Positions 24,973 through 33,318 of a stretch of 36,930 bases of DNA are shown here, one piece after another; the first letter of the stretch is position 1; the number at the start of each line of letters is the position of its first letter. A program made the position numbers and the translations under genes. The notes below the pieces were generated by a model. That model ran no database searches and was not told the origin of the DNA. It was given only the letters and a program-made list of their open reading frames with translations. Where the stretch lies: assembly GCA_903835555.1 (NCBI GenBank), contig CAILNN010000017.1, positions 1 through 36,930 on the forward strand, written 5' to 3'. The stretch is from an uncultured Verrucomicrobiota bacterium. Lineage in GTDB: Bacteria > Verrucomicrobiota > Verrucomicrobiia > Limisphaerales > UBA9464.

Positions 24973-26274
24973 TTACCTCGAGCGGGGTTTCCAGGCACCG
25001 GAGCGAGGGCCGCCGCCAGAGGCTCCACTGCGTCCTCCACTGCGACCTTCGCTTCTCGGGGGAGCATCTCCCCGGTCGCTGGAACTGGGACGCGGACGTC
25101 CGGTAACGGAGGCGATGAATTGCGGAGGGGCGGCGGAGTAGTCGAATCCATCGGCACGCTTGCGTACAATGCCGCGACCGATAAAACGCTCGAGCGAGCG
25201 CAAGGCACCCTGGTCCTCGGGGGTGACAAAGCTGATGGCGTCGCCAATGGCTTGGGCGCGCCCAGTTCGCCCGATCCGGTGCACGTAATCCTCTGCGTGC
25301 AGGGGGAAATCGTAATTGACCACGTGCGAAATTCCGTCGACGTCGATGCCGCGGGCGGCGATATCGGTGGCCACCAAGACACGGACCTCACCCGATTTGA
25401 AGTCTTTCAATGCCCGTAGGCGCTGACTTTGAGACCGATTGGAATGGAGGGTGGCGGTCGGAATCTTGTGGCTAATCAGTTTACGGGAGATGCGATCCGC
25501 ACCGTGCTTGGTTCGGGTAAAGACCAGGACGGTATCGAGGGTCGGATCGCGGAGAATATGGACCAGCAAGGACGGTTTCAGGTGGGGCGGGATTTCGTAA
25601 ACCAACTGGGTTACGGTTTCGGCGGGGTTCGCCCGGCGTCCGATCTCGACACTCTTGGGATTACGGAGGAACTCGCGGGAAAGGACCTCGATTTCGCGGG
25701 AAAGGGTGGCAGAGAAGAGGAGGGTTTGGCGCTTGACGGGGAGGGAGCGGATGATGCGTCGAATGGAGGGGAGAAAGCCCATGTCGAGCATGCGGTCTGC
25801 CTCATCCAAGACCAGGTACTGGAGGTGGGCAAAATCAGCGAGACGTCCTCCCATCAGGTCGAGGAGGCGTCCTGGAGTGGCGACAATCAGGTCCACGCCA
25901 TGCCGGAGGGCGTCAATCTGTGGTCGTTCGCTGACACCGCCATAGATGGTAGTCATGCGAAGCGGGACGTGCTTGGCATAAGCCCGGACGTTTTCTTCGA
26001 TCTGGACAACCAGTTCGCGGGTGGGAGCGAGAATCAACGCTCGAATGGCCCGGACTTTGGACGATTGGAGAGTTTCAGATTTGGAAAGTTGCGCCAGTAT
26101 CGGCAGAGTAAAGGCGGCGGTCTTGCCGGTTCCGGTTTGAGCAATCCCGATCAAATCATGGCCCGCGAGGACCTGGGGGATGGCAGCAGCCTGAATGGGA
26201 GTCGGTTCGGTGTATCCTGCATCTTGAATGGCTTGGAGGATTTGCGGTCCAAGCCCTAATTCGCTAAACGGCAT
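24973..26274 (-). CDS. rhlE: DEAD-box RNA helicase, RhlE type
   Basis: This 433-residue ATP-dependent RNA helicase carries all motifs: the Q-motif region FSELGLGPQILQAIQDAGYT with PTPIQ, motif I AQTGTGKTAAF, Ia APTRELVVQ, Ib TPGRLLDL, II VLDEADRMLDMGF, III FSATL, IV VFTRTKHGAD, V ATDIAARGIDVDGI and VI YVHRIGRTGRA. The C-terminal tail of about 60 residues is Arg/Gly/Ser-rich and basic (GRSGGRSGASGGGPRSG), typical of RhlE-like RNA-binding extensions. Likely roles are ribosome assembly or mRNA turnover. It is divergent from the following sugar isomerase-like gene with 126 bp between the starts. Confidence 0.95.
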   Translation of the reverse strand: MPFSELGLGPQILQAIQDAGYTEPTPIQAAAIPQVLAGHDLIGIAQTGTGKTAAFTLPILAQLSKSETLQSSKVRAIRALILAPTRELVVQIEENVRAYAKHVPLRMTTIYGGVSERPQIDALRHGVDLIVATPGRLLDLMGGRLADFAHLQYLVLDEADRMLDMGFLPSIRRIIRSLPVKRQTLLFSATLSREIEVLSREFLRNPKSVEIGRRANPAETVTQLVYEIPPHLKPSLLVHILRDPTLDTVLVFTRTKHGADRISRKLISHKIPTATLHSNRSQSQRLRALKDFKSGEVRVLVATDIAARGIDVDGISHVVNYDFPLHAEDYVHRIGRTGRAQAIGDAISFVTPEDQGALRSLERFIGRGIVRKRADGFDYSAAPPQFIASVTGRPRPSSSDRGDAPPRSEGRSGGRSGASGGGPRSGAWKPRSR

Positions 26275-26400
26275 AAAAACAAGTAAGCTAAACCCAGAAT
26301 GGGGGCGATAGCACGCCTTTTATCGGAATGTCTCAAAGGGAATTCAATTGCTCGGACTCGCGACTGGCCAGCGAAGGCCAGGTTTGGCAACTTTCCCTTT

Positions 26401-27228
26401 ATGCCAATACGGGCTGCGATTACCGTTTGTTTGGTCCCTGAAGCGAGGCAGGGACCGTTTGTCTTGCATGAGCCGTTGGAAACGGCTTTGGCAAAGGCCT
26501 CCAACTATGGGTTTCACGCGGTGGAAATTTTTCCGACCCACGCAGATGATTTGGACGGACTCCAACTGCGAAACCTCCTTCGCGAACACCGGTTGAAGTT
26601 GGCCGCCGTGGGCACGGGAGCCGGATGGCTTCGAAGGCGTCTTTCGCTAACCGACCCTGATCCCCACGTTCGAATGATGGCTCGCGACTTTATTGGGGCT
26701 ATCATTGATTTTGCCGGGGGATTTGGAGCCCCTGCGATCATTGGTTCCATGCAAGGACGCGTGGCTGATGGGGTCAGCCGGGAACAAGCACTCCATTGGC
26801 TGGGCGAAGAGTTGGACCAACTGGGGCCAAGAGCGCATGCTTTGGGCGCTCCTTTGCTGTATGAACCGTTGAATCGATATGAAACGAACCTCTTCAATAC
26901 GGTTGAGGAAGCGATTCCGTTCCTTCACCGGCTTCGTACCCGGAATGTAAAACTGCTCTGCGACATGTTTCACATGAACATTGAAGAAGCGGAGTTGGCG
27001 GGTGCACTCCGGAGTGTCGGCCCCCTGTTGGGGCATGTGCATCTGGCCGACTCCAACCGGTGGGCGATGGGGTTTGGTCACACAGCCATGGAGCCGATCA
27101 GCCGTGCTCTGCAGGAATTGGGCTATGATGGCTATGTCAGCGCGGAGGTTTTTCCAAGACCGGACTCGGAGACAGCGGCTCGCCAAACGATTTCCACGTA
27201 TCACCAATACTTCGGGAGTGTGGATTAG
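26401..27228 (+). CDS. Sugar phosphate isomerase/epimerase-like TIM-barrel protein
   Basis: From the ATG at 26401 the protein has 275 residues with the xylose-isomerase-like (AP endonuclease 2) TIM-barrel pattern: KASNYGFHAVEIFPTHADD, GAPAIIGSMQGRVADGVSRE, LLYEPLNRYETNLFNTVEEA, LLCDMFHMNIEEAE, GHVHLADSNRWAMGFGH and GYVSAEVFPRPD. Glu in YEPLNRYE, Asp-x-x-His in CDMFH, His in HVHLADS and Glu in SAEVFP are the expected divalent metal and catalytic ligands. Members act on ketoses or inositol derivatives; the specific substrate is not evident. An upstream start at 26299 adds 34 residues without family character. Confidence 0.85.
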   Translation: MPIRAAITVCLVPEARQGPFVLHEPLETALAKASNYGFHAVEIFPTHADDLDGLQLRNLLREHRLKLAAVGTGAGWLRRRLSLTDPDPHVRMMARDFIGAIIDFAGGFGAPAIIGSMQGRVADGVSREQALHWLGEELDQLGPRAHALGAPLLYEPLNRYETNLFNTVEEAIPFLHRLRTRNVKLLCDMFHMNIEEAELAGALRSVGPLLGHVHLADSNRWAMGFGHTAMEPISRALQELGYDGYVSAEVFPRPDSETAARQTISTYHQYFGSVD

Positions 27229-27230
27229 TC

Positions 27231-27398
27231 CTAGGCCGTGTTTTCAAAATGCATTTGCCTATCTGCTGGCCAAAACAGGCGGGGGCTTCGTTGCTCCTCG
27301 GTCACGTATTTCGTCGCAATATGCTCCCTCGTCGCGCCTCGCCCCCGCCTGTTTTGGCTGGCGCAAATAGACAAAGCCATTTTGAAAACACGGCCTAG
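27231..27398. repeat. 168-bp long inverted-repeat (MITE-like) element
   Basis: Both ends are the same 21 bases in inverted orientation (CTAGGCCGTGTTTTCAAAATG). The complementarity extends inward, with interruptions, through CCAAAACAGGCGGGGGC. The whole element can fold into one long hairpin. It begins 2 bp after the stop of the preceding gene. The inner part carries no gene. Part of the terminal sequence (GTGTTTTCAAAATGGCTTTG) recurs at 31383, at the end of repeat D copy 3. Confidence 0.8.
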
Positions 27399-27707
27399 AT
27401 CTACTTTATCAGACTATCGGAGGCTCGCTTGCCCATGGCAATTGAGAGCTCCGACGCTCATTCGGTTTTGAGGTTTCGGTAGGTGTGAATCGAGCTGGAA
27501 CCCCTACCGGGGTGCGTCTGATAGTTTGGCAATGATCCGGTGGTATCGCTGCGCTCCACCACCGCCTAATGGCTGGAAAACCTTCGGCTTCCGCAAGAGG
27601 CCTCCAACTGTAACAAGATAGAACTACGGAGTGTTTTGAAGTGAGTTTGATCATCGACGGCAAGGCGGGTTGCTCCCCGATTTCAAAATCGCTAAACTCG
27701 TTGAAAC
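27399..27707. other. Intergenic region containing repeat C copy 3
   Basis: There is no gene between the hairpin element and the RbsD/FucU-like gene. It holds a CCCCTACCGGGGTG hairpin near 27510-27524 and the repeat C copy listed separately. Any promoter for the downstream operon should be in 27626-27707, but I cannot place it reliably. Confidence 0.5.
27535..27625 (+). repeat. Dispersed repeat family C, copy 3
   Basis: ATCCGGTGGTATCGCTGCGC, then TCCACCACCGCCTAATGGCT and GGAAAACCTTCGGCTTCCGC, ending AACAAGATAGAACTAC. It matches 17203-17290 nearly base for base, including the trailing AACTATCACAAAATAGAATG-like end. Confidence 0.8.
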
Positions 27708-28163
27708 ATGCTCAAGACTCCTCTGCTCCATCCGGAAATCCTGGCTGTATTAGCTCGATCGGGCCACCACGGAAAAGTATTGATTGCCGACGGTAACTAC
27801 CCGGCATCGACCAAGCGGGGACCCAACGCCACGCTTGTTCATCTGAATTTGGCTCCGGGGATTACCACTGTTGCACAGGTGCTCCGAGCCATTATCAGCG
27901 TGGCACCGGTCGACCATATTCACGTGATGGGCATCCCATCGGACGATCCCTATGCCCAATTCGGAGAGCCGCCGGCTTGGTCGGAATTCCGGGCCATCGC
28001 TGCGGAAAACGGATTGGGCTCCACCGTCGAGCCGATCCTTAAATGGGACTTTTATCGGGCAGTTGAATCCGATGACCACGTGCTGACCGTCCAAACGGGC
28101 GACCAAGCGTTGTGGGCCAATGTCCTCCTGACTCTGGGATGCCGGGTTCCTGACGTCGCATGA
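27708..28163 (+). CDS. RbsD/FucU-family sugar mutarotase-like protein
   Basis: This 151-residue protein resembles D-ribose pyranase (RbsD) and L-fucose mutarotase (FucU), which speed anomer interconversion before sugar kinases act. The N-terminal LARSGHHGKVLIADGNYPAS matches the family GHGDxIxIADxNfP signature, with the catalytic-type His and the Asp. The C-terminal VLTVQTGDQALWANVLLTLG corresponds to the family's TGExxxYxNxxLxxG, but Tyr is replaced by Trp. Length is normal. The stop overlaps the prmC start as ATGA, indicating translational coupling. Its pairing with translation and cell-wall genes rather than a sugar operon leaves its physiological substrate unclear. Confidence 0.82.
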   Translation: MLKTPLLHPEILAVLARSGHHGKVLIADGNYPASTKRGPNATLVHLNLAPGITTVAQVLRAIISVAPVDHIHVMGIPSDDPYAQFGEPPAWSEFRAIAAENGLGSTVEPILKWDFYRAVESDDHVLTVQTGDQALWANVLLTLGCRVPDVA

Positions 28164-29020
28164 CCGTTTCCAATTGGATACGGTTGGCCGAACAACGATT
28201 GGCTAAAGCAGGTCTGGAGTCGTCTCGATTGGAGGGAGAGCTTCTATTGGCCCATGTCCTGAGGCTGCCGAGGCTGCGGTTGGTTTTGGAAGGGCAGCGT
28301 GAGTTGTCGGTGGAAGAATTCGAAGTGGTGGAGAAATTATTGGAGCGACGTCGACGCCGGGTACCCTCGCAACATTTATTGGGCACCGCAGCTTTCCTGG
28401 AGTACGAGCTTCAGGTGAATACCTCGGTCTTGATACCCAGACCGGAGACCGAGGGTTTGGCCATTCTTGGGATCGCCGAACTTCGGCGTCGAATGCCGGG
28501 CCAAAGAACCGTGACCGTCTTGGATTTTGGAACCGGTTCGGGCGCACTCATTTTGAGTATGATTGGCGCAGTCGAAGGAATCGAAGCCCATGCCTTGGAC
28601 ATTTCCGTAGAGGCACTTGCCGTTGCCCGAGAAAACGCTCGCCGCCTTGGGTTTGAAAATCGGGTCCAGTTTCATTTGAGCGACCGATTTTCAGGGCTGC
28701 CCGATGGGCTTGTATTTGACCTGATCCTGGCCAATCCGCCGTATATCCCGACGGGAGAAATTGCTGATTTGGCCCCGGAGGTTCGCGACTTTGATCCCCA
28801 ATTGGCTTTGGATGGCGGACTGGATGGACTCGATTTTTATCGCTATTTGGCGATCGAAGGGAAAGGTCGATTGATATCGGGAGGATGCCTCATGATGGAA
28901 ATGGGTGATGGCCAGCGGGCAACAATTGCCGAGATATTTGGGCAAATCGGATGGAGCGTGGAAAGTGTCGATAAAGACTTGAGCGGACGGGACCGGGTTC
29001 TCATCGTACGGCGAGACTAG
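28160..29020 (+). CDS. prmC: Release factor glutamine N5-methyltransferase (PrmC/HemK)
   Basis: The 286-residue enzyme methylates the GGQ glutamine of RF1 and RF2 using SAM. The N-terminal helical RF-binding domain contains RLAKAGLESSRLEGELLLAH, and the linker region has PSQHLLGTAAFLEYELQVNT. The methyltransferase domain has motif I VLDFGTGSGALILSMI, LDISVEALAVARENARRLG and the catalytic NPPYIP at about residues 192-197. These order and spacing features are diagnostic. It overlaps the upstream RbsD/FucU-like gene by 4 nt and precedes murA by 43 bp. In many bacteria prfA lies directly upstream of prmC; here it is not in the window. Confidence 0.95.
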   Translation: MTVSNWIRLAEQRLAKAGLESSRLEGELLLAHVLRLPRLRLVLEGQRELSVEEFEVVEKLLERRRRRVPSQHLLGTAAFLEYELQVNTSVLIPRPETEGLAILGIAELRRRMPGQRTVTVLDFGTGSGALILSMIGAVEGIEAHALDISVEALAVARENARRLGFENRVQFHLSDRFSGLPDGLVFDLILANPPYIPTGEIADLAPEVRDFDPQLALDGGLDGLDFYRYLAIEGKGRLISGGCLMMEMGDGQRATIAEIFGQIGWSVESVDKDLSGRDRVLIVRRD

Positions 29021-29063
29021 TCACCCGTTTGGGGCGTGACCAAACAGACGGGTAAACCGATTC

Positions 29064-30326
29064 ATGGACAGCTTTCTCATCAAAGGTGGAATCCCACTTC
29101 AAGGCGAAGTCACGATTAGTGGCTCAAAAAATGCAGCATTGCCGTTGATGGCCGCAGCCCTGCTGACGGCAGACACCTGTACCCTGCGCCGGGTTCCGGA
29201 CCTGAGCGACACCCGGTTCATGCTGCGCATCCTGGAATCTCTGGGGGCGGAGACCCGTTTTGAAAATGGAACGGTCACGATACGGGCGGCATCGTTAAGA
29301 GGGTTTGGAGACTATGATCTGATTCGCAAGATGCGGGGCAGTATCTGCATCTTGGGACCGCTATTGGCGCGACTGAAAGAAGCGACCGTTTCCCTGCCTG
29401 GCGGCTGTATTATTGGCACCCGTCCGATTGACCTTCATCTCAAGGGATTGGCCGCGCTGGGCGGGCGGATTGAGATCGAAGGTGGATACGTGAAGGCAAA
29501 GGCGAAGAAGCTGGAAGGGAACACGATTTTCCTCGGAGGCCGAGCGGGGCCGACGGTGCTAGGAACGGCGAACATCCTGATGGCCGCTGCATTGGCGGAA
29601 GGAGTGACCGTGATCGAGAGCGCCGCGTGCGAACCCGAAGTGACGGACGTAGCTCATTTCCTCATCGGAATGGGGGCGAAAATACAGGGACTTGGCAGCC
29701 CAACATTGACGATCACGGGGGTCCGGGAGCTGCATGGAACCGACCATGAAGTGATTCCAGATCGAATTGAAGCCTGCACCTTCCTCTGTGCGGCAGCGGC
29801 CACCAAGGGCGATGTGCTGGTTCATGGGGCCAAGCCCGAACATTTTGGAGCTGTTTCGGATAAATTGCAGGAAGCGGGTGTCCAACTCAAGCGCGAGGGT
29901 GCCAGCCTGAGGGTCAGCCGATCGGGTCGCCTCAAGCCGACCGATATCACCACCCTGCCGTATGCTGGGTTCCCGACGGATGTCCAAGCCCAATTCATCG
30001 CGTTGCTCTGTCAGGCTCATGGAACGAGTGTCGTGACGGAGCGAATTTTTGAATCGCGCTTTATGCATGTGGCCGAGCTGATGCGGATGGGAGCTGAGAT
30101 TGCGATTGAAGGGCCGAGCGCAATCATTAAAGGAGGTCGACCATTATCAGGCGCACCGGTTATGGCGAGTGACTTGAGAGCGTCAGCCGCATTGGTGATC
30201 GCTGGCTTAGCGGCGGAGGGTGAGACGATGGTCAATCGTATTTACCATTTGGACCGTGGATATGAGCGCATGGAGTCAAAGCTTCAGGCTCTGGGAGCAA
30301 ACATTCAACGAGTGGAGGGCGAATGA
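29064..30326 (+). CDS. murA: UDP-N-acetylglucosamine 1-carboxyvinyltransferase MurA
   Basis: This 420-residue cytosolic enzyme makes the first committed step of peptidoglycan synthesis, adding enolpyruvyl from PEP to UDP-GlcNAc. Lys22-Asn23 are in ISGSKNAALPLM. The catalytic loop Cys is Cys115 in SLPGGCIIGTRPIDLH, so the enzyme should be fosfomycin-sensitive in type. Other conserved segments are GTANILMAAALAEG, the substrate-binding segment EVIPDRIEACTFLCAAAATK, and FPTDVQAQFIALL. Length and motifs match MurA rather than AroA. It lies in a run with prmC upstream, and its stop overlaps the next start (ATGA). Confidence 0.97.
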   Translation: MDSFLIKGGIPLQGEVTISGSKNAALPLMAAALLTADTCTLRRVPDLSDTRFMLRILESLGAETRFENGTVTIRAASLRGFGDYDLIRKMRGSICILGPLLARLKEATVSLPGGCIIGTRPIDLHLKGLAALGGRIEIEGGYVKAKAKKLEGNTIFLGGRAGPTVLGTANILMAAALAEGVTVIESAACEPEVTDVAHFLIGMGAKIQGLGSPTLTITGVRELHGTDHEVIPDRIEACTFLCAAAATKGDVLVHGAKPEHFGAVSDKLQEAGVQLKREGASLRVSRSGRLKPTDITTLPYAGFPTDVQAQFIALLCQAHGTSVVTERIFESRFMHVAELMRMGAEIAIEGPSAIIKGGRPLSGAPVMASDLRASAALVIAGLAAEGETMVNRIYHLDRGYERMESKLQALGANIQRVEGE

Positions 30327-30733
30327 AAGTTTTCATCAGTATTCTCATTATCGGCGGAACCATCTGGCTGGTCAGTCAACTGGTTCATTTTTACCAAAAA
30401 TCGACCGTCAATTCGATCGATCATCAGCGGACGCCCGCTGCGGCGGTCGCGACTAATCCCGATGATGATCTACCGCCACTGCCCCCGGCCATGGAGGCCA
30501 CGCTGAAGCAGGCCATGTCCGGAGGTTCCAACGCCATGAAGGAGTGGCTGGAGACCAATGGAGCGTACCTTCGGGACCCACGGAAAGCGGCGATCCAGTT
30601 AGATTTCGCGCAAATCCTGGCGCGGAGTGATCCGGCGGGGGCCAAGCGATTGTATTTGGAGGTCAAGGGACGAAATCCGCAAGGAGCGGCAGTCACCGGA
30701 CGCTTGCAAAAGTTGGCGAAGCTGTTTGAATAG
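30323..30733 (+). CDS. Small membrane-anchored hypothetical protein
   Basis: This 136-residue protein has one N-terminal hydrophobic helix (FISILIIGGTIWLVSQLVHF). A Pro/Asp-rich linker (NPDDDLPPLPPAME) follows, and then a short helical domain ending AKRLYLEVKGRNPQGAAVTG and RLQKLAKLF, reminiscent of a single TPR-like hairpin. The helical part should be outside the membrane, most likely in the periplasm. The start overlaps the murA stop by 4 nt, so it is translationally coupled to murA and may act near the cell envelope. I recognise no family. Confidence 0.75.
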   Translation: MKVFISILIIGGTIWLVSQLVHFYQKSTVNSIDHQRTPAAAVATNPDDDLPPLPPAMEATLKQAMSGGSNAMKEWLETNGAYLRDPRKAAIQLDFAQILARSDPAGAKRLYLEVKGRNPQGAAVTGRLQKLAKLFE

Positions 30734-30822
30734 AAACAATCCCCGAAGTCGGCTCACAAGGAGTTTTGGTTGTTTGGCGTCTTGGCCGTTTCTTGATGCG
30801 CTGAATCGGAGGCAGAGCCACC

Positions 30823-31308
30823 ATGGACATTGTTTTTCGCTGCCATCATTGCCGCCAGGAACTGGAAGTAGACCCTGGAGCGGCCGGTGAACAAATCGCC
30901 TGCCCGACCTGTGGTACCGTTATTACGGTACCTTCTCCCGAGCAGGCACCTTCCCGAGCGCCCAATCCCACCCCTGCCCCATCCTCGTCGGCAACTTCGG
31001 GAGGGGTCGAACGAACGTTCGCTGTACCACTCACGAAGGAACCCGTGCAGGCTCTCATCCAACGTCCGTTGCCGTCGCTAGAGGCTGCGGCGAAGGATAC
31101 CGTGCGCAAATTGCGGGTGAAAACCATTCGGCACAGCGATTGCCGCGAGGTTGGACACGATTACTTCGACACGGCGGTCACGGATGCGCTGAATAAGATC
31201 GGGGAAGAGAATATCGTGAGCATCAACCCATTGAGCTACAGTTATATAGAGATGGGGACCCAGAAGCTGATCACCGATTATGGGGTGATGATTGTTTATC
31301 GGGGGTAA
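30823..31308 (+). CDS. Zinc-ribbon hypothetical protein
   Basis: This 161-residue protein begins with a four-Cys ribbon: FRCHHCRQELEVD, then EQIACPTCGTVITVP, with two CxxC knuckles 18 residues apart, expected to bind one zinc. A Pro/Ser/Ala-rich flexible linker (about 40-60) leads to a C-terminal domain of about 70 residues (HSDCREVGHDYFDTAVTDAL, then NKIGEENIVSINPLSYSYIE) that I cannot assign. It ends in a strand-like DYGVMIVYRG. Such ribbon plus linker proteins are common in Planctomycetes and Verrucomicrobia without known function. It lies 89 bp after the murA-coupled gene, possibly in the same transcript. Confidence 0.75.
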   Translation: MDIVFRCHHCRQELEVDPGAAGEQIACPTCGTVITVPSPEQAPSRAPNPTPAPSSSATSGGVERTFAVPLTKEPVQALIQRPLPSLEAAAKDTVRKLRVKTIRHSDCREVGHDYFDTAVTDALNKIGEENIVSINPLSYSYIEMGTQKLITDYGVMIVYRG

Positions 31309-31377
31309 CGGCAGTTTACTCTTCGTTTCCCATTCTTACGATTGAGCAAATACGAAAATACCAGAGCCAAGGTTCTA

Positions 31378-31560
31378 GTGTCGTGTTTTCAAAATGGCTT
31401 TGCCCGCCAATTCTCGGCGTGTGCCAATCCTCTGGCGCTTTGGAATCGTCCGTGATTTGGACGGCGGCCAGAGTTCACTGGCGGGCTTTTCAGATTCTGA
31501 GGCTAAAAGCGGTAGAGGACAACCGCAGTCCAAGACGCTGCCGCGCGTTTTCAAGGTTCG
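31378..31560 (-). repeat. Dispersed repeat family D, copy 3 (reverse orientation), with hairpin-element end
   Basis: Reverse-complemented, it reads CGGCAGCGTCTTGGACTGCG, then GTTGTCCTCTACCGCTTTTA, and later ATTCCAAAGCGCCAGAGGAT. It ends with CAAAGCCATTTTGAAAACAC, the same terminal sequence as the 168-bp hairpin element at 27231-27398. It links the two repeat types. Confidence 0.75.
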
Positions 31561-31976
31561 CTGTCCGACATGAGTCGACCGTGAACCTTTTAGCGAGGTG
31601 ACCGGGAAAGTGTGGGGAACCGCCGGTTCGTACGCCCGGAAGGGTTTGGATTCACGGCCAGTCTGCGGAATTTGCCGGGCCAGACGGGTATCTGTCGGCT
31701 TCAAACCTCTTTCAGACTCCAAAAACCAAAACCTTAGGACCTTTTCTGCTCGGTATTAGGATTTTTCCTCCCGATTTTGCAGAAAGACGCGAACACGGGT
31801 GAGAAATGCGGTCTAGAGCCCGCGAGGATTCTATCGCATACAGTCCGCATTCAAAATGGAACCCGGCTGGGCGCTCCTACAATTGCCCCATCTGTCCAAT
31901 AATTTCTTCGGGCGACCGTTATTTAGACGAGACGCCCGAGACGCTGTCGGGAGTCTCCACCGCCAATAATTGAGGA
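31561..31976. other. Intergenic region downstream of the PQQ dehydrogenase, with a hairpin at 31929-31957
   Basis: No gene is supported. The inverted repeat GAGACGCCCGA...TCGGGAGTCTC (one mismatch) lies just past the stop of the minus-strand dehydrogenase and may end its transcript. The following T-run is weak (TCTAAATAA), so it is only a possible terminator. Confidence 0.4.
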
Positions 31977-33302
31977 TTATTTCGCGCCCGGCTCCAGAGC
32001 GACCGGGACAATTCGGGAGATTTTGTCCTGAGGTGACGGAGTAAACCAACCGCCGTACTCGGCCATATAAATGGCTCCATCGGGACCTTCGGTCATGGCG
32101 AGGATGCCTCCTGTGAAACCGGTGGCAAACGGCTGGGTGTTGGTGACCGTATTGTTATCCGAATTCACGTGGGCAAAACGGACCCAACGGCGGACGTAGT
32201 CGGCGTAAAACATACCGCCGTGAAAGTCTTTGGGGAAATCGTTGGTACCACCGGTGGGACGATAGAGCGGGCCGGACGTGGCGTTGGCACCTCCCTCATG
32301 AATCCAATAAATCCAGGGCAATGTCGCACCCGGAATGGGGCAGTCCCCACCGTAGGTACCGATATTGGGTCCGATACAGCGCGGCCAACCGTAGTTATGA
32401 CCTGCCTCGATAAAGTTGATCTCTTCGTAATCCTCTTTGCGATCGTAGCCGACTTCGCCGACATAAACGCGTCCATTCAATGGGTCCAGGTTAATTGAAT
32501 AGGGATTGCGGTGACCCCAGGTAAATACAGCCGGGTGGGCGTCTGCACGGCCAACAAACGGATTATCTTTGGGGATGGAACCATCCAAATTAATGCGGAG
32601 GACTTTTCCACGAAGGTCACTTAGGACCTGGGGTGGATTCTTGGGATCGTTGTAAAATTTCTCCGTATCGCCGGATACATTGTTGTCGCCGACGGTGACG
32701 TAGAGCTTGCCATCGTGAGAGTTGTAGGCCAAAGCCCCGCCTTGGTGGAATCCTTTGCTAGAAATCCATTCCAGGAGAACTTTTTCCGACCCCTCTTTTA
32801 GGCCGCTGGCCCGTTTGGGATTATCGACGGTAAAACGGGCAACGCGATTGGACCAGGCGTTGTCGTAGACCGGAGAGTAATAGAGGTAAATGAAGCCGTT
32901 ATTCTTGAAGTCGGGATCGAATTCGATTCCGTGAAGACCACGCTCGTTTGATTCGCGGCCCGGAATGGGTTCCCAACAGACCTTGAGTTGAGCGACCGGG
33001 TCGGACTTCTTGGTGGCGAAGTCGTACGCCCAAATATTTCCACGGCGCCCGGTATACCAGAGGCGTCCATCGGGACCAAATTTCAGGAAAACGGGTTCGG
33101 GCAGATCGCCCATGGCAAGGATTTCGTACCGATATCCCTTGGGTAGTTTGACAGCCTTGACTGCTTTTTCGCGAGCGTCGGTGGCTTGATCGGGGGCTTG
33201 GGCTTGTGTGAGAGAAGCAAAGCCGATGAACCAAGCCAGCAAGGCCGATAATGGGAAGAGCCGGTAGAAGTTCAACCGGCGGAGGGACCGTGGAACGGGC
33301 AT
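31977..33302 (-). CDS. Secreted PQQ-dependent sugar dehydrogenase (GSDH family)
   Basis: From the ATG at 33302 the protein has 441 residues, starting with a signal peptide (RLFPLSALLAWFIGFASLTQ, then AQA). It is a six-bladed propeller of the glucose/sorbosone dehydrogenase family: GLHGIEFDPDFKNNGFIYLY, HQGGALAYNSHDGKLYVTVG, GKVLRINLDGSIPKDNPF, HRNPYSINL and VGYDRKEDYEEINFIEAGHN with YGWP. The final blade reads EGPDGAIYMAEYGG. The family oxidises aldose C1 with PQQ and Ca2+ in the periplasm; the true substrate is unknown. An upstream in-frame extension to 33590 overlaps the S4-domain gene and lacks a signal, so it is rejected. It lies 16 bp after the S4-domain gene. Confidence 0.92.
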   Translation of the reverse strand: MPVPRSLRRLNFYRLFPLSALLAWFIGFASLTQAQAPDQATDAREKAVKAVKLPKGYRYEILAMGDLPEPVFLKFGPDGRLWYTGRRGNIWAYDFATKKSDPVAQLKVCWEPIPGRESNERGLHGIEFDPDFKNNGFIYLYYSPVYDNAWSNRVARFTVDNPKRASGLKEGSEKVLLEWISSKGFHQGGALAYNSHDGKLYVTVGDNNVSGDTEKFYNDPKNPPQVLSDLRGKVLRINLDGSIPKDNPFVGRADAHPAVFTWGHRNPYSINLDPLNGRVYVGEVGYDRKEDYEEINFIEAGHNYGWPRCIGPNIGTYGGDCPIPGATLPWIYWIHEGGANATSGPLYRPTGGTNDFPKDFHGGMFYADYVRRWVRFAHVNSDNNTVTNTQPFATGFTGGILAMTEGPDGAIYMAEYGGWFTPSPQDKISRIVPVALEPGAK

Positions 33303-33318
33303 CTCTATGTAGTAACTG

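Noticed and set aside
31375..31722. 115-codon minus-strand frame
   Set aside because: Its translation is largely repeat D copy 3 read through, with no protein pattern or SD.
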